A stretch of 64,000 nt of DNA, from NCBI GenBank assembly GCA_025738555.1, contig JAOVFP010000003.1, positions 6,448,001 to 6,512,000 on the forward strand, in the 5' to 3' direction. Origin of the DNA: Cyathus striatus. Its lineage: Eukaryota; Basidiomycota; Agaricomycetes; Agaricales; Nidulariaceae. Position numbers and translations under genes: made by a program. Below, piece by piece: positions 47,975-59,373 of the stretch; within the stretch, counting starts at the first letter, position 1, and every line of letters begins with the position of its first letter. The notes under the pieces were generated by a model. That model saw only the letters and a list, made by a program, of their open reading frames with translations. It searched no databases and had not been told where the DNA came from.

Positions 47975-48837
47975 AATCAGGTGGACTTCAGGTAGACTTC
48001 TGAACTCTACCTGTACTCTACCTGGACTCTACCTGGACTACAGGTAGACTTCTGAACTCTACCTGTACTCTACCTGGACTTTATATCAACTTCATGCTAA
48101 TGTGATACATGTTCATTACCTGTACTCCACCTGGACTCTACCTGGACTCTACCTGGACTTTATATCAACTTCATGCTAATGTGATACATGTTCATTACCT
48201 GTACTCCACCTGGACTCTACCTGGACTTTATATCAACTTTATGCTAATGTGATACATGTTCATTACCTGTACTCCACCTGTACTCCACCTGGACTCTACC
48301 TGGACTTTATATCAACTTTATGCTAATGTGATACATGTTCATTACCTGTACTCCACCTGGACTCTACCTGGACTCTACCTGGACTTTATATCAACTTCAT
48401 GCTAATGTGATACATGTTCATTACCTGTACTCCACCTGGACTCTACCTGGACTCTACCTGGACTTTATATCAACTTCATGCTAATGTGATACATGTTCAT
48501 TACCTGGACTCCAACTGGACTCTACCTGGACTCTACCTGGACTCTACCTGAACTTTATATCTACTTCATGCTAATGTGATACATGTTCATTACCTGTACT
48601 CCACCTGTACTCCACCTGGATTCTACCTGGACTCTACTTGAACTTTATATCAACTTCATACTAATGTGATACATGTTCATTACCTGTACTCTACCTGAAC
48701 TCCACCTGGACTCCACCTGGACTCTACCTGGACTCTACCTGAACTCTATATCAACTTCATGCTAATGTGATACATGTTCATTACCTGTACTCCACCTGGA
48801 TTCTACCTGGACTCTACCTGGACTTTATATCAACTTA
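47975..48837. repeat. Subterminal array of element C
   Basis: Short motif CCTGGACTCTA repeated within a higher-order unit of about 72-90 bp that ends TAATGTGATACATGTTCATT, about nine copies. Orientation and position correspond to the left array of element A, but the motif is unrelated. Confidence 0.85.
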
Positions 48838-48972
48838 TAACTGTACAAAAAAGGCAGGCAGATGCTGTTGAGACTGTGAGATTCTTAGTTTGCTGAAAGG
48901 AGGAAATTGCAAATTTTAACACTAAATTGATATATTTATTTTAACAGATCTTTACATTAGCATACATGCAAC

Positions 48973-51370
48973 CTAATCAACTCTATTAATTTCAACTCCA
49001 TCTTCCTCAATTCCATCCTCATCTCCCTGTTGTTCTGACTATATTTGTATTTGTTGATTTTGTTTTTTGATTTGTTTTTGAATAACTCTTTGGGTATGAA
49101 TAAAAAGCATTGCATGCAATGTCCAGTTGAAGTTATCCACAGTCATCCTATTAAGTATACTTTGAAAGCCCCCTAACCAAGCATTTAGTTGCTCACATGC
49201 CTATATGAAAAATAGTTATAAATTGCAAATGAGACTATATTAAACATACCTGAGTATTAAATGCTCGTTTATAATGCTCATTACCCTCTATATCTCTTTC
49301 AACAACAACTAGGTTTGGTGCTGGTCCATTCAAAGGACTAGGATTGCAGTAAGTGCGACATAGGTAATCTGACACTCTGTGATTAATGTAGTGATAAGAG
49401 TCTACAACAAATCTTGTAGAGGCTTTCCAAATATTCCAATTATGGGAGTTGATTAAAAATTTCAGGACTACACATGCTTTATCAATGCATACATAGCTTG
49501 GTCTAGTTTCTTGCATTGGATATACATTTTCCAGAAACTCCACAATTTGACGGGCACCTTCTGACTTTGCAAATTTTGTCCATGCAATTACAACTCCACA
49601 TGGTGCACAAATTGTTTCAACACAATAGAAACGAGGAGCCACAAAGTAATTATCTGGTTCCTGTGGTTCACGATTTGGCTGGTCATGTTGTGGATTAATT
49701 CTTCTTCTCAATTGCTGTGTCCATGATAGTGCACCTTCTTCTTCAGTTCTTCGAATAAGTCTTCAAATGCCAAGTACAGATTGTCGTCCAAATTTAATAA
49801 CATGATTATACCAGTTTTGTCTGTGGCTTACACATATTTGAGAATTTTGTTCTTTAATATTATAACACCTTTTCATTCGGCATAGTCCTTCATGTTGACT
49901 TTCATGTCTTAGACAAAATACTCCTGTTCGTGCATTTGCCAATTTTTCAGAACAATTCTGATAGGCACAGTGATTTGGCCCCATAACAATGCCATCAACC
50001 ACTATCATTTTAACTTTTGGTTCTGGAACAAGATCTGTTTCCATTGCATTATCATCCATATCTGCATATTCTGTATTTTCAGCATCTTCTCATAATATTG
50101 GTACAGTGTGATTTTCATTTATTCCAACTACTGCAGCATTGTCATCAGCATTAATATGATCAGCTGTTGCTTTATAATCATGTGTACATTCTTTACATGA
50201 ATGGTTCAAAGCATCTCCAATAATACCTTCTTGTCCCAACTTCAAATATGCTTCTTTAGCTATTTGCTGTATTAATAAATTGTCAGGCATCACTAGAGTT
50301 TTATTCATTGAAACAGATATCTGTCTAGTTGTTTCATGTATGAAGGCTTTCCATATTTGCTGTCTTGAAATAGGTGGGTACTCATTTTCATCACCTTTTG
50401 AAAATGTATAATTCCAGAACTCTGTATATGCAGCAGTTGATGCATGAAAATGATATACAGAATTGACAACCATAGTTGTAAACAATCTATCAGCCCAGAT
50501 ACTTTTTCCAATTTTAATATATTTTGCTTTATTGAAAATCATGCAATCTTTAGGACTAACATCTGGATTACGTTGTGAAGTTTCAGAGTTGGAAGGAGTG
50601 GCAAGACTTTTATGATCTGCATAATATATAGCTTCACATTTTGTGCAAAATCCAGATACAATCTGAGCATTTTCATATAGTTTAATTCCCCTTATAAGTG
50701 TAACTTTTGTTCTATCACGTTGATGAGTATTGATATGTAATGCTCTTCCAATACAAGGTTTTTCAGGTGTTGAACTTGTGATACGAGCAGGACCAATAAG
50801 TAGTACTGGCTCAATTTCACTAGTAGAAACAGGTTTCAAAGGTTGTAAATTTTCTCCTTTTCTTTCATAAGGGTCTAAGTCCAATATAGACAACAATCTA
50901 TCTAGCTTTTTAGAAATTACAGATATTTTTGATGACCCTAAAATTTCTGGCCTTTCATATGAATTAAATAGTTGTGTATCCTTCATTTCTGCAGAGTTAA
51001 TTTTTGCATCTAAGTGAGTTTGTATAGCAGTAGCAAGTGCTTTAATCCATCCATTAGCAGTTACAGAATATTCATCTTCATGTATGGAATGTTTTGCTCG
51101 TGCATGGAGGTTAAGAATATCAGTGTTATTCAGCAATGAGAACAGAATTGTCAACACAGTTGCCAAAGTAATATCTGAACTGAAATTGAGATTAATAAAT
51201 TCAGCAAACAGCTTGAATGGAATATTTGGAAATGGATCTTCAGATTGAACTGCATTTACTTGAGGTATAAAGGATAATAAAACACATATTGTCCATATTT
51301 TAAAATAAAGCAGGTAGGTTGAGCTATAAAAAATAGAAAGTTTCATTAGAAAATTGTTCTCACAATTCAC
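48973..51370 (-). pseudogene. Gene 2 of element C: CxC5-CxC6 DDE-like putative transposase
   Basis: The best preserved copy. A hydrophobic segment (TICVLLSFIPQVNA), a helical region with HAR, CxC5-like cluster (CTKCEAIYYADHKS, about 50620-50655), a region shared with A and B (HFHASTAAYTEFWN, RQQIWKAFI), CxC6 cluster (HCAYQNC, GVFCLRH, CRMKRC, 49850-49980), YVCIDKACVVLK, VVDSYHYINH, intron 49201-49249, CEQLNAWLGGF, and an acidic tail. Three premature stops: TGA at about 50092, TGA at about 49760 (Arg in A), TAG near 49039. The start ATG at 51368-51370 is the most upstream in the open frame and is uncertain. Chemistry is inferred from the acidic triad only. Confidence 0.78.
49201..49249 (-). 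other. Intron in gene 2 of element C
   Basis: 49 bp, CAG|GTATG to ATATAG|GC on the minus strand, at the same Gln/Ala codon junction as in A and B. Confidence 0.8.
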
Positions 51371-51399
51371 AGAATCACAACAAAATTTATAGCCAGCAT

Positions 51400-51880
51400 A
51401 TAGCTGTTTAAAGCCAATAGTTGTACATACATGAAGTTAAAAATACTGTTGAAGTATTCTAACTCTACATAAAATAAAGAGTAGCAGAAACATTCAGCTA
51501 CTGAAACCAAATAATTGTACATACATGAAGTTGAAAATACTGTTGAAGCATTTCAACTCTACATAAAATGAAGAGTAGCAGAAACATTCAGCTGTTGAGA
51601 GCAAATAATTGTACATGAAGTTGAAAATACTGTTGAAGTATTCCAACTCTACATAAAATAAAGAATAGTAGAAATATTCAGCTGTTGAAAGCAAATGATT
51701 GTATGTGAAGTTGAAAATACTGTTGAAGTATTCTCAACTTTACATAAAATAAAGAAATACAAAATCAATGGCTGTTGAAAGCCAATTACTGTACAAGAAT
51801 TGAAAATACTGTTGAAGTATTCCAATTCACAACAATAGAATAAAAACAAAAATCCAACTATTGAAAGCAAGTAATAACAA
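51400..51880. repeat. Tandem repeat between gene 2 and gene 1 of element C
   Basis: Five or more imperfect copies of a unit of about 90-100 bp containing GAAGTTGAAAATACTGTTGA and CTACATAAAATAAAGA. It separates the end of gene 1 from the start of gene 2 and may hold the terminator of one and the promoter of the other. Confidence 0.75.
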
Positions 51881-51885
51881 AACTC

Positions 51886-53886
51886 TTACAATTTTTTGGA
51901 CTTTCCCTTGTCCTTCTTGTGTGACTTCTTACTCTTTCCCTTTCCTTTATTTTCACTCATATCTTCTTGATCTTTCTCCTTCACCCCCTCCTCATTATTA
52001 TCTGTCTCACCCTCTTCTCTTTCCTTGCCCTTTCCCTTACTTTGTTGATTTTTATGATCTTCAGCTGCTGCTTCTTTGCCTTTTAAAATTTCATGTAAGG
52101 ATGAAAATCCTGGCTTCTTAGATCCCCAGACACTTTTCTTATCAACTCCACCTTCATTTTTCAATCAAGATACCATTTGTGGATGGTATTTAAGAAGGGG
52201 AAAAGTTTTGTAAGGATAAGTATAATATGTTGAAGGTGACATGAAGACACTAATAAGAACTTTCTTATCAATAACAGCTTTTGCAGATGTCTGAACAATG
52301 CTGAGAGATGCTTTTTTGTTCTCCCATATATCCTCAATCATTTCAAACTTTTCATACACAGCACGTATATCTTCCTTTCCCTTACTTTTAATCAAATGCT
52401 CCGGGATATTGAAATGTGAAATAATTAAATGTTTCACAACTTCCTCATCAGTACTGGAAGATCCAGATGGTGCTGCCATTGTTGTAATGTCATTCTTATC
52501 TGCACCATCTGCTAATATTTCAAGATAATAAGTGTTCTTATCATCCATCTGCCATTTGGCAGTTTGGACTTTTTTCTCCTTAATATTCATGTAGCGGCCT
52601 TTAATGCTCCAGTTTCCATTCTCACGCAAAGATATTCTAGGATTTTTCTCTGTTTAATTATCAGATGATATTTCAGATAATAAATAGCAGTAATAACATA
52701 CTTGATATGGGTGAATAAACTTCACTTATATGCTCTAGTACTTCTTGAAGATCGGATAATGGCACTTGGTCTGTTATGATAAAATCAGGTTTTGGTGCTT
52801 CAGGCTTCAGAAACAGGTGAATTTGTCCTTTGACATTTCCTGGAGGCATGGTGAATGGATCTATGCATGTGAATATTTAGCTACCAAAATCTCATAACTA
52901 TAACTATTATCCTTACCATCTTCATCATCACCATAATTATATACATTTCCAGTAGCTCTTCCACGAGAAAAACCACCAGCTGTATGTGATGCTCCTTGAA
53001 GCTCACCCTTACTAAGAGAAGAAGTGGCTGAGCTGTGGGACTCTGAGCACTTAGATACTTTACTTCTGGAACGGTGAGCATCAGTTGGACTAGATGGAGC
53101 TCGACCACACTTTAGAGTGGAAATTCCTTTCTTTGGTGTGATGTCTGTATCAACATTCATAGATTTCTCTTCAATGTCTGACTCTGTCTCACTATTGTTC
53201 TCTTTACTAGAATTATCATAATCTTTATCCTCAGATTTATCAGCTTCAGTATCATCTTCTTGAAACTTATCAGGAATATCAGCAGTACTCTCCATAGAGT
53301 TTTCAGAGCCTTCCAGAGACTGATCAGAAATATTGGCAGCACTCATAGAATTCAAATCCATAGTTTCTAACTGAGAATGTGATGGCATAGACCCTTCCAG
53401 AGACTTATCAGAAATACCAGCTGCATTCATATAGTTCAAATTCATAGTTTTTAACTGAGACCCCAGTGGCATAAGAGTTTCATCTTCATTAAGTAAGTCA
53501 CTAGTCTCTCCCACTAGAACTTGAGTGGACTCTCTTGAAGAAAAATGAGGAGGGGGAGCAACAGATGTGTTCTCCTCCATAAGAACTTGCTCTACTCTAT
53601 AAAAACATTAAAATATAATAAATATATAGTAAAACAAAAGTTACGGAGTAAATTGCTTTGGAAGTTCAGCATTCTTATCATCTTTGAGTCTATCCACTGA
53701 AGTTTTTCTTTATATTCCAAATTTTCAATGTAGTACCTCAAATATAGAAAATATTACTCACTTATTGGTCTTATTCTTTTTAGCTCCCTTCCCATGTGTT
53801 GCTGGTGCTTTTGAACCAGATTTAGTTGCTCTCTGGTCACTATCAGCCTTTGCAGCAGCACTTGATGATTTTCTAGTATTGACCAT
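51886..53886 (-). pseudogene. Gene 1 of element C: charged low-complexity protein
   Basis: Starts MVNTRKSSSAAAKADS at 53886, with introns as in gene 1 of A (donor after KKNKTN, a short second exon, then VEQVLMEENTSVAPPPHF). The middle has two tandem copies of a roughly 28-residue unit (SQLKTMNLNYMNAAG, SQLETMDLNSMSAAN) and Ser/Asp-rich sequence. The C-terminal module is MSPSTYYTYPYKTFPLLKYH, then an in-frame TGA at about 52163 where A has Trp (ELWLQGKEG), then SVWGS and a Lys-rich tail. One point mutation is the only clear lesion. Function unknown. Confidence 0.65.
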
Positions 53887-53979
53887 GTTTGAAGTTTGTA
53901 AGAACTGTGGTGACAACAAGTGAATAGTAGCCTGAGATGTGGGTGGAAGGGAAGAAAGAAGTTATCTGAACACATGCTT

Positions 53980-53988
53980 GTATATATG
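53980..53988 (-). promoter_or_regulatory. TATA-like box before gene 1 of element C
   Basis: CATATATAC on the minus strand, about 95 bp upstream of the ATG at 53886, similar in spacing to element A. Confidence 0.35.
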
Positions 53989-54099
53989 AAGATCACATCA
54001 TGTCTATAATTGCCACTTCAGCCTCACTTAATCCATGCACACATCTATTAATAAACCTTTATTTAACTATATATGAACATGAACTATTTATGTATAGGT

Positions 54100-54590
54100 A
54101 TGAGAATTCAATATGGCGTTTCATTAATGAAACACCATATTGATTTCTCATGGAGGCGACAAGATAGTATGAATGAGGGGAAATCGATAAGGCATTCCAA
54201 TAGTGGAACGCCTTATCGATACCCCATAAAAGTAGCATGAGAGCGCCCTCATCTCGCAAGTGATGAGGGCGAGATAAATATAAGAAGGGAAATCGATAAG
54301 GCGTTCCAATAGTGGAACGCCTTATTGATCTCCCATAATAGCATAAGAGCGCCCTCGTTACTTGTGAGACGAGGGCGGTGGCGAGGGGAGAGAGCCGGAA
54401 GAAAGGTATGCACCCTCGTCACTTGCGAGACGAGGGTGAAGGAGAGGGAGAGGGAGAAGGCCCGCACACTCGTCACTTGCGAGACGAGGGCGATGGCGAG
54501 GAGAGAGGGTGGTGGCGAGAGAGAGGGGAGAAGTGAATCGCCCTCGTCACTTGCGAGACGAGGGCGAGGGCGAGGGGAGTGGGTGAGTGG
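54100..54590. repeat. Array of hairpin-forming repeats
   Basis: Three palindromes of the type CGATAAGGCGTTCC-loop-GGAACGCCTTATCG (about 54112, 54188 and 54295), and five copies of CCCTCGTC-ACTTGCGA-GACGAGGG or variants (54245, 54353, 54411, 54467, 54541). Purine-rich linkers. One palindrome copy (CCCTCATC...GATGAGGG) is inverted relative to the others. CpG-rich compared with the neighbourhood. Confidence 0.75.
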
Positions 54591-55651
54591 TGGTGGTGGT
54601 CATTATCATCATTGTGAGGATGAGACAACAGGTGGTAGCAGTGGAAGAAAGATGGCTGTTCATGACACAAGAGAGGAGCTGGCCCCAACAACATTCTTGT
54701 GCTAAACAATGCAGAGTCATTATCATTGCAATGCAGGGGATGAGGGAGGGGGGGAAGGTGAGCATATGTATTGAGGTGGTGATGGTGGTGATATGTTGTG
54801 AGGTTGGGGTAGTGGTATGTGGCAAGGGAGGGGGATTGGTGAGGCCAGTATTGAGCAAGATGTCAAAACACAATGACAATATGGGGGTAGTGTTTGATAT
54901 GGGGTCAGAGCAATGGGAACAGTGTGTTGGTGTGGTGGTCAAGACCATTACCCTGCTAAAATGAGGGGGGGAGGGGAAGCAGAGAAGGGGTGAAGCAGCA
55001 GTGTCATGCTGGAAAGTTGATAACATGGCATTGACACATGATATGGTGGGGGACAGTGGCAGCACCAAAAGGAGTAGATAGGGATAAAGAATTCCATTGA
55101 TTGCAGCTGTCATCCATTCTGATGCAGCCCAAGAAGGGAGAAGGGGCCTAATGCATGACATGGCATCAGCAATGATATGGGAATAGAGATAGTGAGTGTT
55201 GGTAGTGGCAGGAAGGGGCTTGAAGAAGGGGTATCAATGACATTGGAGGATGCTAGTATTGTTGTTGTTGTTGTCAATACACAGTGGAGAAGGCTAGGAG
55301 GGGGAAGGTGAAATCGGGAATGATGCAAGTGGAGCAAGAGGCTTACCTGATCTCAATCCTTGGCAATGCTACATTAGCATTGAAGATATATGATGTTGAT
55401 GCTTGAACATCATAGGTTGTCCATCCAACATTGAGGCCAGCAGACACTGGGAAGGATGGTTATTGAATGTGAAGGGGGATGGGTATTGAGCATGGAGGGG
55501 AACAGGCATTGGGCACAGAGGGGGGACAGGTGTTAAGTGTGGAGGGGGATGGGTGTTGAGAGCAGAGAGAGATGGGCAGTGAGAGCAGAGCAGAATGGGC
55601 ATTGATGGGGAAGATGTTGTGGTGGGAAGAACACATCATTGATTGAAGAAA
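54591..55651. other. Simple-sequence-like interval, no gene
   Basis: G-rich plus strand with GGTGGTGGTGG, GAGGGGGG and GGGCATTGAG-type tandem repeats (55440-55600). The open frames are composition artefacts. Confidence 0.5.
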
Positions 55652-55659
55652 ACAAATGT

Positions 55660-55895
55660 CTGTATGTGTCACTCCCACACATGTCTCAACTGACTATCAA
55701 CTGACTCTCACCTGACTCTCATATAAGTATTGATAGTCTCACCTGACCCTCATCTGACTCCCAATTAAGTCTCAGTGGTCAGATTAGACTCTGATCTGAC
55801 TGTCATTTGACTCTCAACTGAGTCTCAATAGTCAACTGAGAGTCTCATTAGAGTCAGTTAAGAGTCAGTTGAGACTTCCTGAATGACACACTAGG
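55660..55895. mobile_element. 236-bp MITE with 8-bp TSD
   Basis: Left end CTGTATGTGTCACTCCCAC, right end reverse-complemented CCTAGTGTGTCATTCAGG; both are followed inside by GTCTCAACTGACT. Flanks ACAAATGT (55652-55659) and ACAAGTGT (55896-55903), 7 of 8 identical. The body is CTGACTCTCAACT-type subterminal repeats only. The ends resemble those of elements A-C loosely, so it may be a short relative. Confidence 0.7.
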
Positions 55896-55903
55896 ACAAG
55901 TGT

Positions 55904-56810
55904 GTACAGTTATCACACTTACCTAGACTATAGTTTCCCACAGTCCTCACACATGTCACACATTGTAACATGTGTAACATGTAAGTGTCATATATCATAG
56001 CCATCACACTTGCCATACTTTTTCCAACATCTATAATCTAGAGACATACTACTAGTCTACTATGGTTCTACATTGTATGGAGTTTACTTACCCCTAGGAT
56101 GCCACATACTCATGGGCATTACTCTGTACACATTTGGACAAAGTAGTTTAGTATCTAAACTACTTCTGTAATGTAGATAGACTTCAGTTTTGAATCAACT
56201 ACATTTACACCTTTCTCCTACTTGGACCTTGAGCCAACTCTGCTATTTTGCCACCTACTCCACTTTGTTCTAAATATGGAATTGGAAGTCCAAGGGGTGC
56301 AACACACAAGTTGAAGCCAATGTTCCACTACTCCTGTACTTGTTCACTATCTCCACACACCCTACTAATATGTACAAGTTACTCCACTACTTAGACTATC
56401 TCCTCCAAGGTTCTTTTCCCTAGGGAATAGAATGGGATGTGACAATGGAGTCTCTAAGATGCAATCTTATTTTACACTAATAACTGATACAAATTATTTG
56501 ATAGTCAGATGATAGTCAGATGATAGTCAGGTGAAATTGTATCAATCAACTCTCAGATTAGTATCTGATATCAGATTGAATAAGAGTAAGCTAAGTGTTC
56601 CTGGTGGCAAAATCCAAGTTCCAAAATCTGAAATCAGCATCTGAAAAACCACAACATTATTTGCAATGTGTTTCTGATGTTTTGATTAGCAGCAACATGG
56701 TCTTGGCTAAAATGTAGTTAGATAGATTAGATACTCTGTGATAATGATAAGAATTCTGCTCTTTTTGTTGCCCACCCTCTCCTGCACTCCCTAGATTTTT
56801 AGTACCACTT
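55904..56810. other. Interval with no recognised gene
   Basis: AT-rich. A small region of GATAGTCAGAT repeats at 56510-56535 could be a remnant of another small element; I could not pair its ends. Confidence 0.35.
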
Positions 56811-58030
56811 ATGGATGAAGCTAATCTCATACTATCCCTTCTTCAAGAAGAAGAGCATGACATGCAGCAGAATGAAGAACTCATACAATTGGCAGCAGTA
56901 GCAGGAGCATTGATTTGCTTGGGGGCAGAGGAGTCTTGAAAACAATGAGCAGCATGCCAGAAACAGCTTTATCTTGTATGAAATGAGCTGCTGCCTAACC
57001 CTTGAGTTGATACACCTTGGCAAAGGCTCTACACATTGCAAAGTGATCGAGCTTTTATTATGACTATGGGGGTGGATGTCAAGACTTTTCATCTCATTAT
57101 TAACAGTGGTTTTGAAGAAATATGGAACACAACTCCAATACCATGTAAAGATAGTTCTGATACAGCTGTACCATGCCTTAATGGACATCCTCTTGATTCT
57201 CAAGGTGCTCTTGGGCTTGTTTTACATTATCTAAACTCCACTATGCATGATACAAGTCTTGTGGAGATTTTTGCATTGATTTCAAGCACTATCTCAAGAT
57301 ATATCGAGTTCTCTGTCAAGATACTTCTCTTAGTCTTGTGTATAATGCCTCAGTCTGCTGTTCTTTGGCCCTCTGGTGAAGATTTTGAAGCAAACAATCA
57401 GCTGATTGTAGCTCAGCATCCTCTTCTTACAGGTGCATTTGGCTCCATGGATGGCCTGAAGCTACCTGTCCAAGAATCTGCTAATCAGGAAATAGGGAAT
57501 GCAACTTACAATAGATGGTTGTATGATCATTTCATTAGCTATGTACTCATATTCAATACTGGAGGTATGACATATTATTAGGGGAAATTATTGCATATAA
57601 CCTCAATGCACCAGGAAGCTGGCATGATTTACATGTTGCAAGACCAATTTTCGAAAAGCTTAAACATAAAATGCCAGATGGATTCTATTTAGTAGCAGAT
57701 ACAGCATTTCCCAAAGGGACTGAGCAGATAAAAGGACAAATACAAACTCCAATGAAGAGTGGAACATGAGCAGACCTAGACCCAGAAGTATGAGATTAAG
57801 TCAACAAATTCAATCAACAATTGCTGTCATACTGACAGACAGCAGAATGGGGTATACATGCTAGTCAAGGATCATTTGGATGTCTTCAAGTTCCAATGGA
57901 CATAAATAACAATTGTGGTTGTTGCAATCTTTTAGAGATAGTTGTCTGCTTACATTAAATCTGAACTCATTTGGTAGGAATTAATCAAATACAAAGTATC
58001 TATATGCCAATTTAGAGAGAGAATTCAGAG
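56811..58030 (+). pseudogene. PIF/Harbinger-type DDE endonuclease pseudogene
   Basis: From ATG 56811 (MDEANLILSLLQEEE) through a helical region to AFGSMDGLKLPVQES with the first catalytic Asp, then NATYNRWLYDHFISYVLIFN, characteristic of basidiomycete Harbinger-like nucleases (DDE_Tnp_4 type). After a frameshift near 57575 it continues with APGSWHDLHVARPIFEKL (second Asp) and DGFYLVADTAFP, then decays after QTPMKSGT with a TGA. Several stops near 56938-57000 as well. Not functional. Confidence 0.75.
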
Positions 58031-58394
58031 CAGGAAGAAATTTGGGACCACTTTGAAAGTATCTTATTCAAGGATCAAAGGAAACATTACTATGTTGCAC
58101 AGTTTCATTTAGTAGAATGCAATGAATAAATGTATTCAGTTTATCAACAAACAATAAGATCAAGAAGATTGTAAATGAGTGGAAGAAAACATCCTGTAGA
58201 GGTTGGTATTCTCTACAACTTACAATCACACAGAGTACACATGACCAATTCATATTGGTAAGTCTATGTAGAGCAGGAGTAAGTCCCTGTACATGTAAGC
58301 ATAGTTGTGTATTTAAGTAGAAGCTGTGTTTGGCTAAACCCATCAGAACAAACACAATGAAACTGTATCTAAGTCTGAGTGATGACTGTACCAC

Positions 58395-59373
58395 TTACAC
58401 ACACCCCTTGAGACCATGTCTGAGTGGTCTTAGTTCATATTCCTGACATAAGGATTCAATCAGATGGTGGGTTATTGTAAGGGAGAGTGTTCTGGGAGCT
58501 GTCTGCAGGTGGTGCCATCTCCTCCATCTCATCCATTTGATAGTCGTCTGGTGGGACATTAGTCTCCCTACTGGTTTCTTGACCCAGCTCCTCCATTGGT
58601 GGGTTATTAGACCCCCTGCTTTGAGCAGATGGAGGAGGGAGTGACACTTGTGGCAATGACAGGGTGCCATTCATGGATGCGGCTTGGGATGTAGAGGGGT
58701 TAAGCCCTACAGGAGGTGGGGGGTGGGAGTCGATGGTAGTGGCGCAGGTGTAGTGTGAGTTCTGGTTGGATAGATACCAGAATGTAGATGTGTGGCCCAT
58801 CATTAGCTATAGTCCCCTGCATGAGCAGATCTCTTGAGATGCAGCAATACACTGAAAGGTGTGAATCTGATCCAAGTCATCCAGGGCTGGAGTCCACCAA
58901 CCTGCCCATTCAGGGATAGCAAAGGGTTCCCTGAACTCATCAAGCCATTGAAAATGCTCATTGTCTACTGAGTCCAACAGGAAATGTAGGAATAGAGTTC
59001 CTGCATAGTGGCCTTTGAGGTAGTGTAGTCTTTACAGGTATGCATGGTCTATCTATGCAGGAGTTATGCCATTCTGGATGAGTGACTTGACAACATTGGA
59101 TTGGGTGATATTGGGGGCATGTGCCTCTTCAATGTGTATCTGCCTGAATGAGAACTCAGGCCCAGTTTGAGGGAAGAATAGTTCTCATGGGTGGGCACCA
59201 TTCCACCAGGTTATTTCTTCACAGTATAAGTGGGGTTGGGCCACTAGGAATGCGAATTCTCTTAAGTAGGCTGCCCTCACTGTTGTTCCAAATGGAGTTG
59301 TTGCTCTTCTTAATGAGCATCCGAAGGCTGACCATCTACATACCTGGAACCTGAAGTTTATTGCTATTTCCAT
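58395..59373 (-). pseudogene. Decayed ORF of unknown function, downstream of chromovirus 2
   Basis: One minus-strand frame with about four stops. It starts MEIAINFRFQVCRW, contains KGHYAGTLFLHFLLDSVDNE, EHFQWLDEFREPFA and EWAGWWTPALDDL, and ends in a Pro/Ser/Asn-rich tail (PPPPVGLNPSTS, MDEMEEMAPP). I do not recognise the family. It lies in the same direction as the Ty3/Gypsy remnant and may be its cargo or a separate repeat. Confidence 0.4.

Larger units (their letters stand above)
47952..53990 (-). mobile_element. Element C: third CxC5/CxC6 cassette, right end not found
   Basis: The left end CAGTATATTGAGGTCCCC resembles the left end of element A (CAGTATGTTGCACTCTCC). Subterminal array 47975-48837. 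Genes 2 and 1 follow on the minus strand in the same order as in A. I do not find a matching inverted end to the right, or a partner for the left-flank octamer GAATAGGG, so the right boundary given here is only the promoter side of gene 1. Confidence 0.6.

Noticed and set aside
56440..56620. Possible small TIR element with GATAGTCAGAT repeats
   Set aside because: TTTTACACT is present on the left but no convincing inverted partner or duplication was found on the right.
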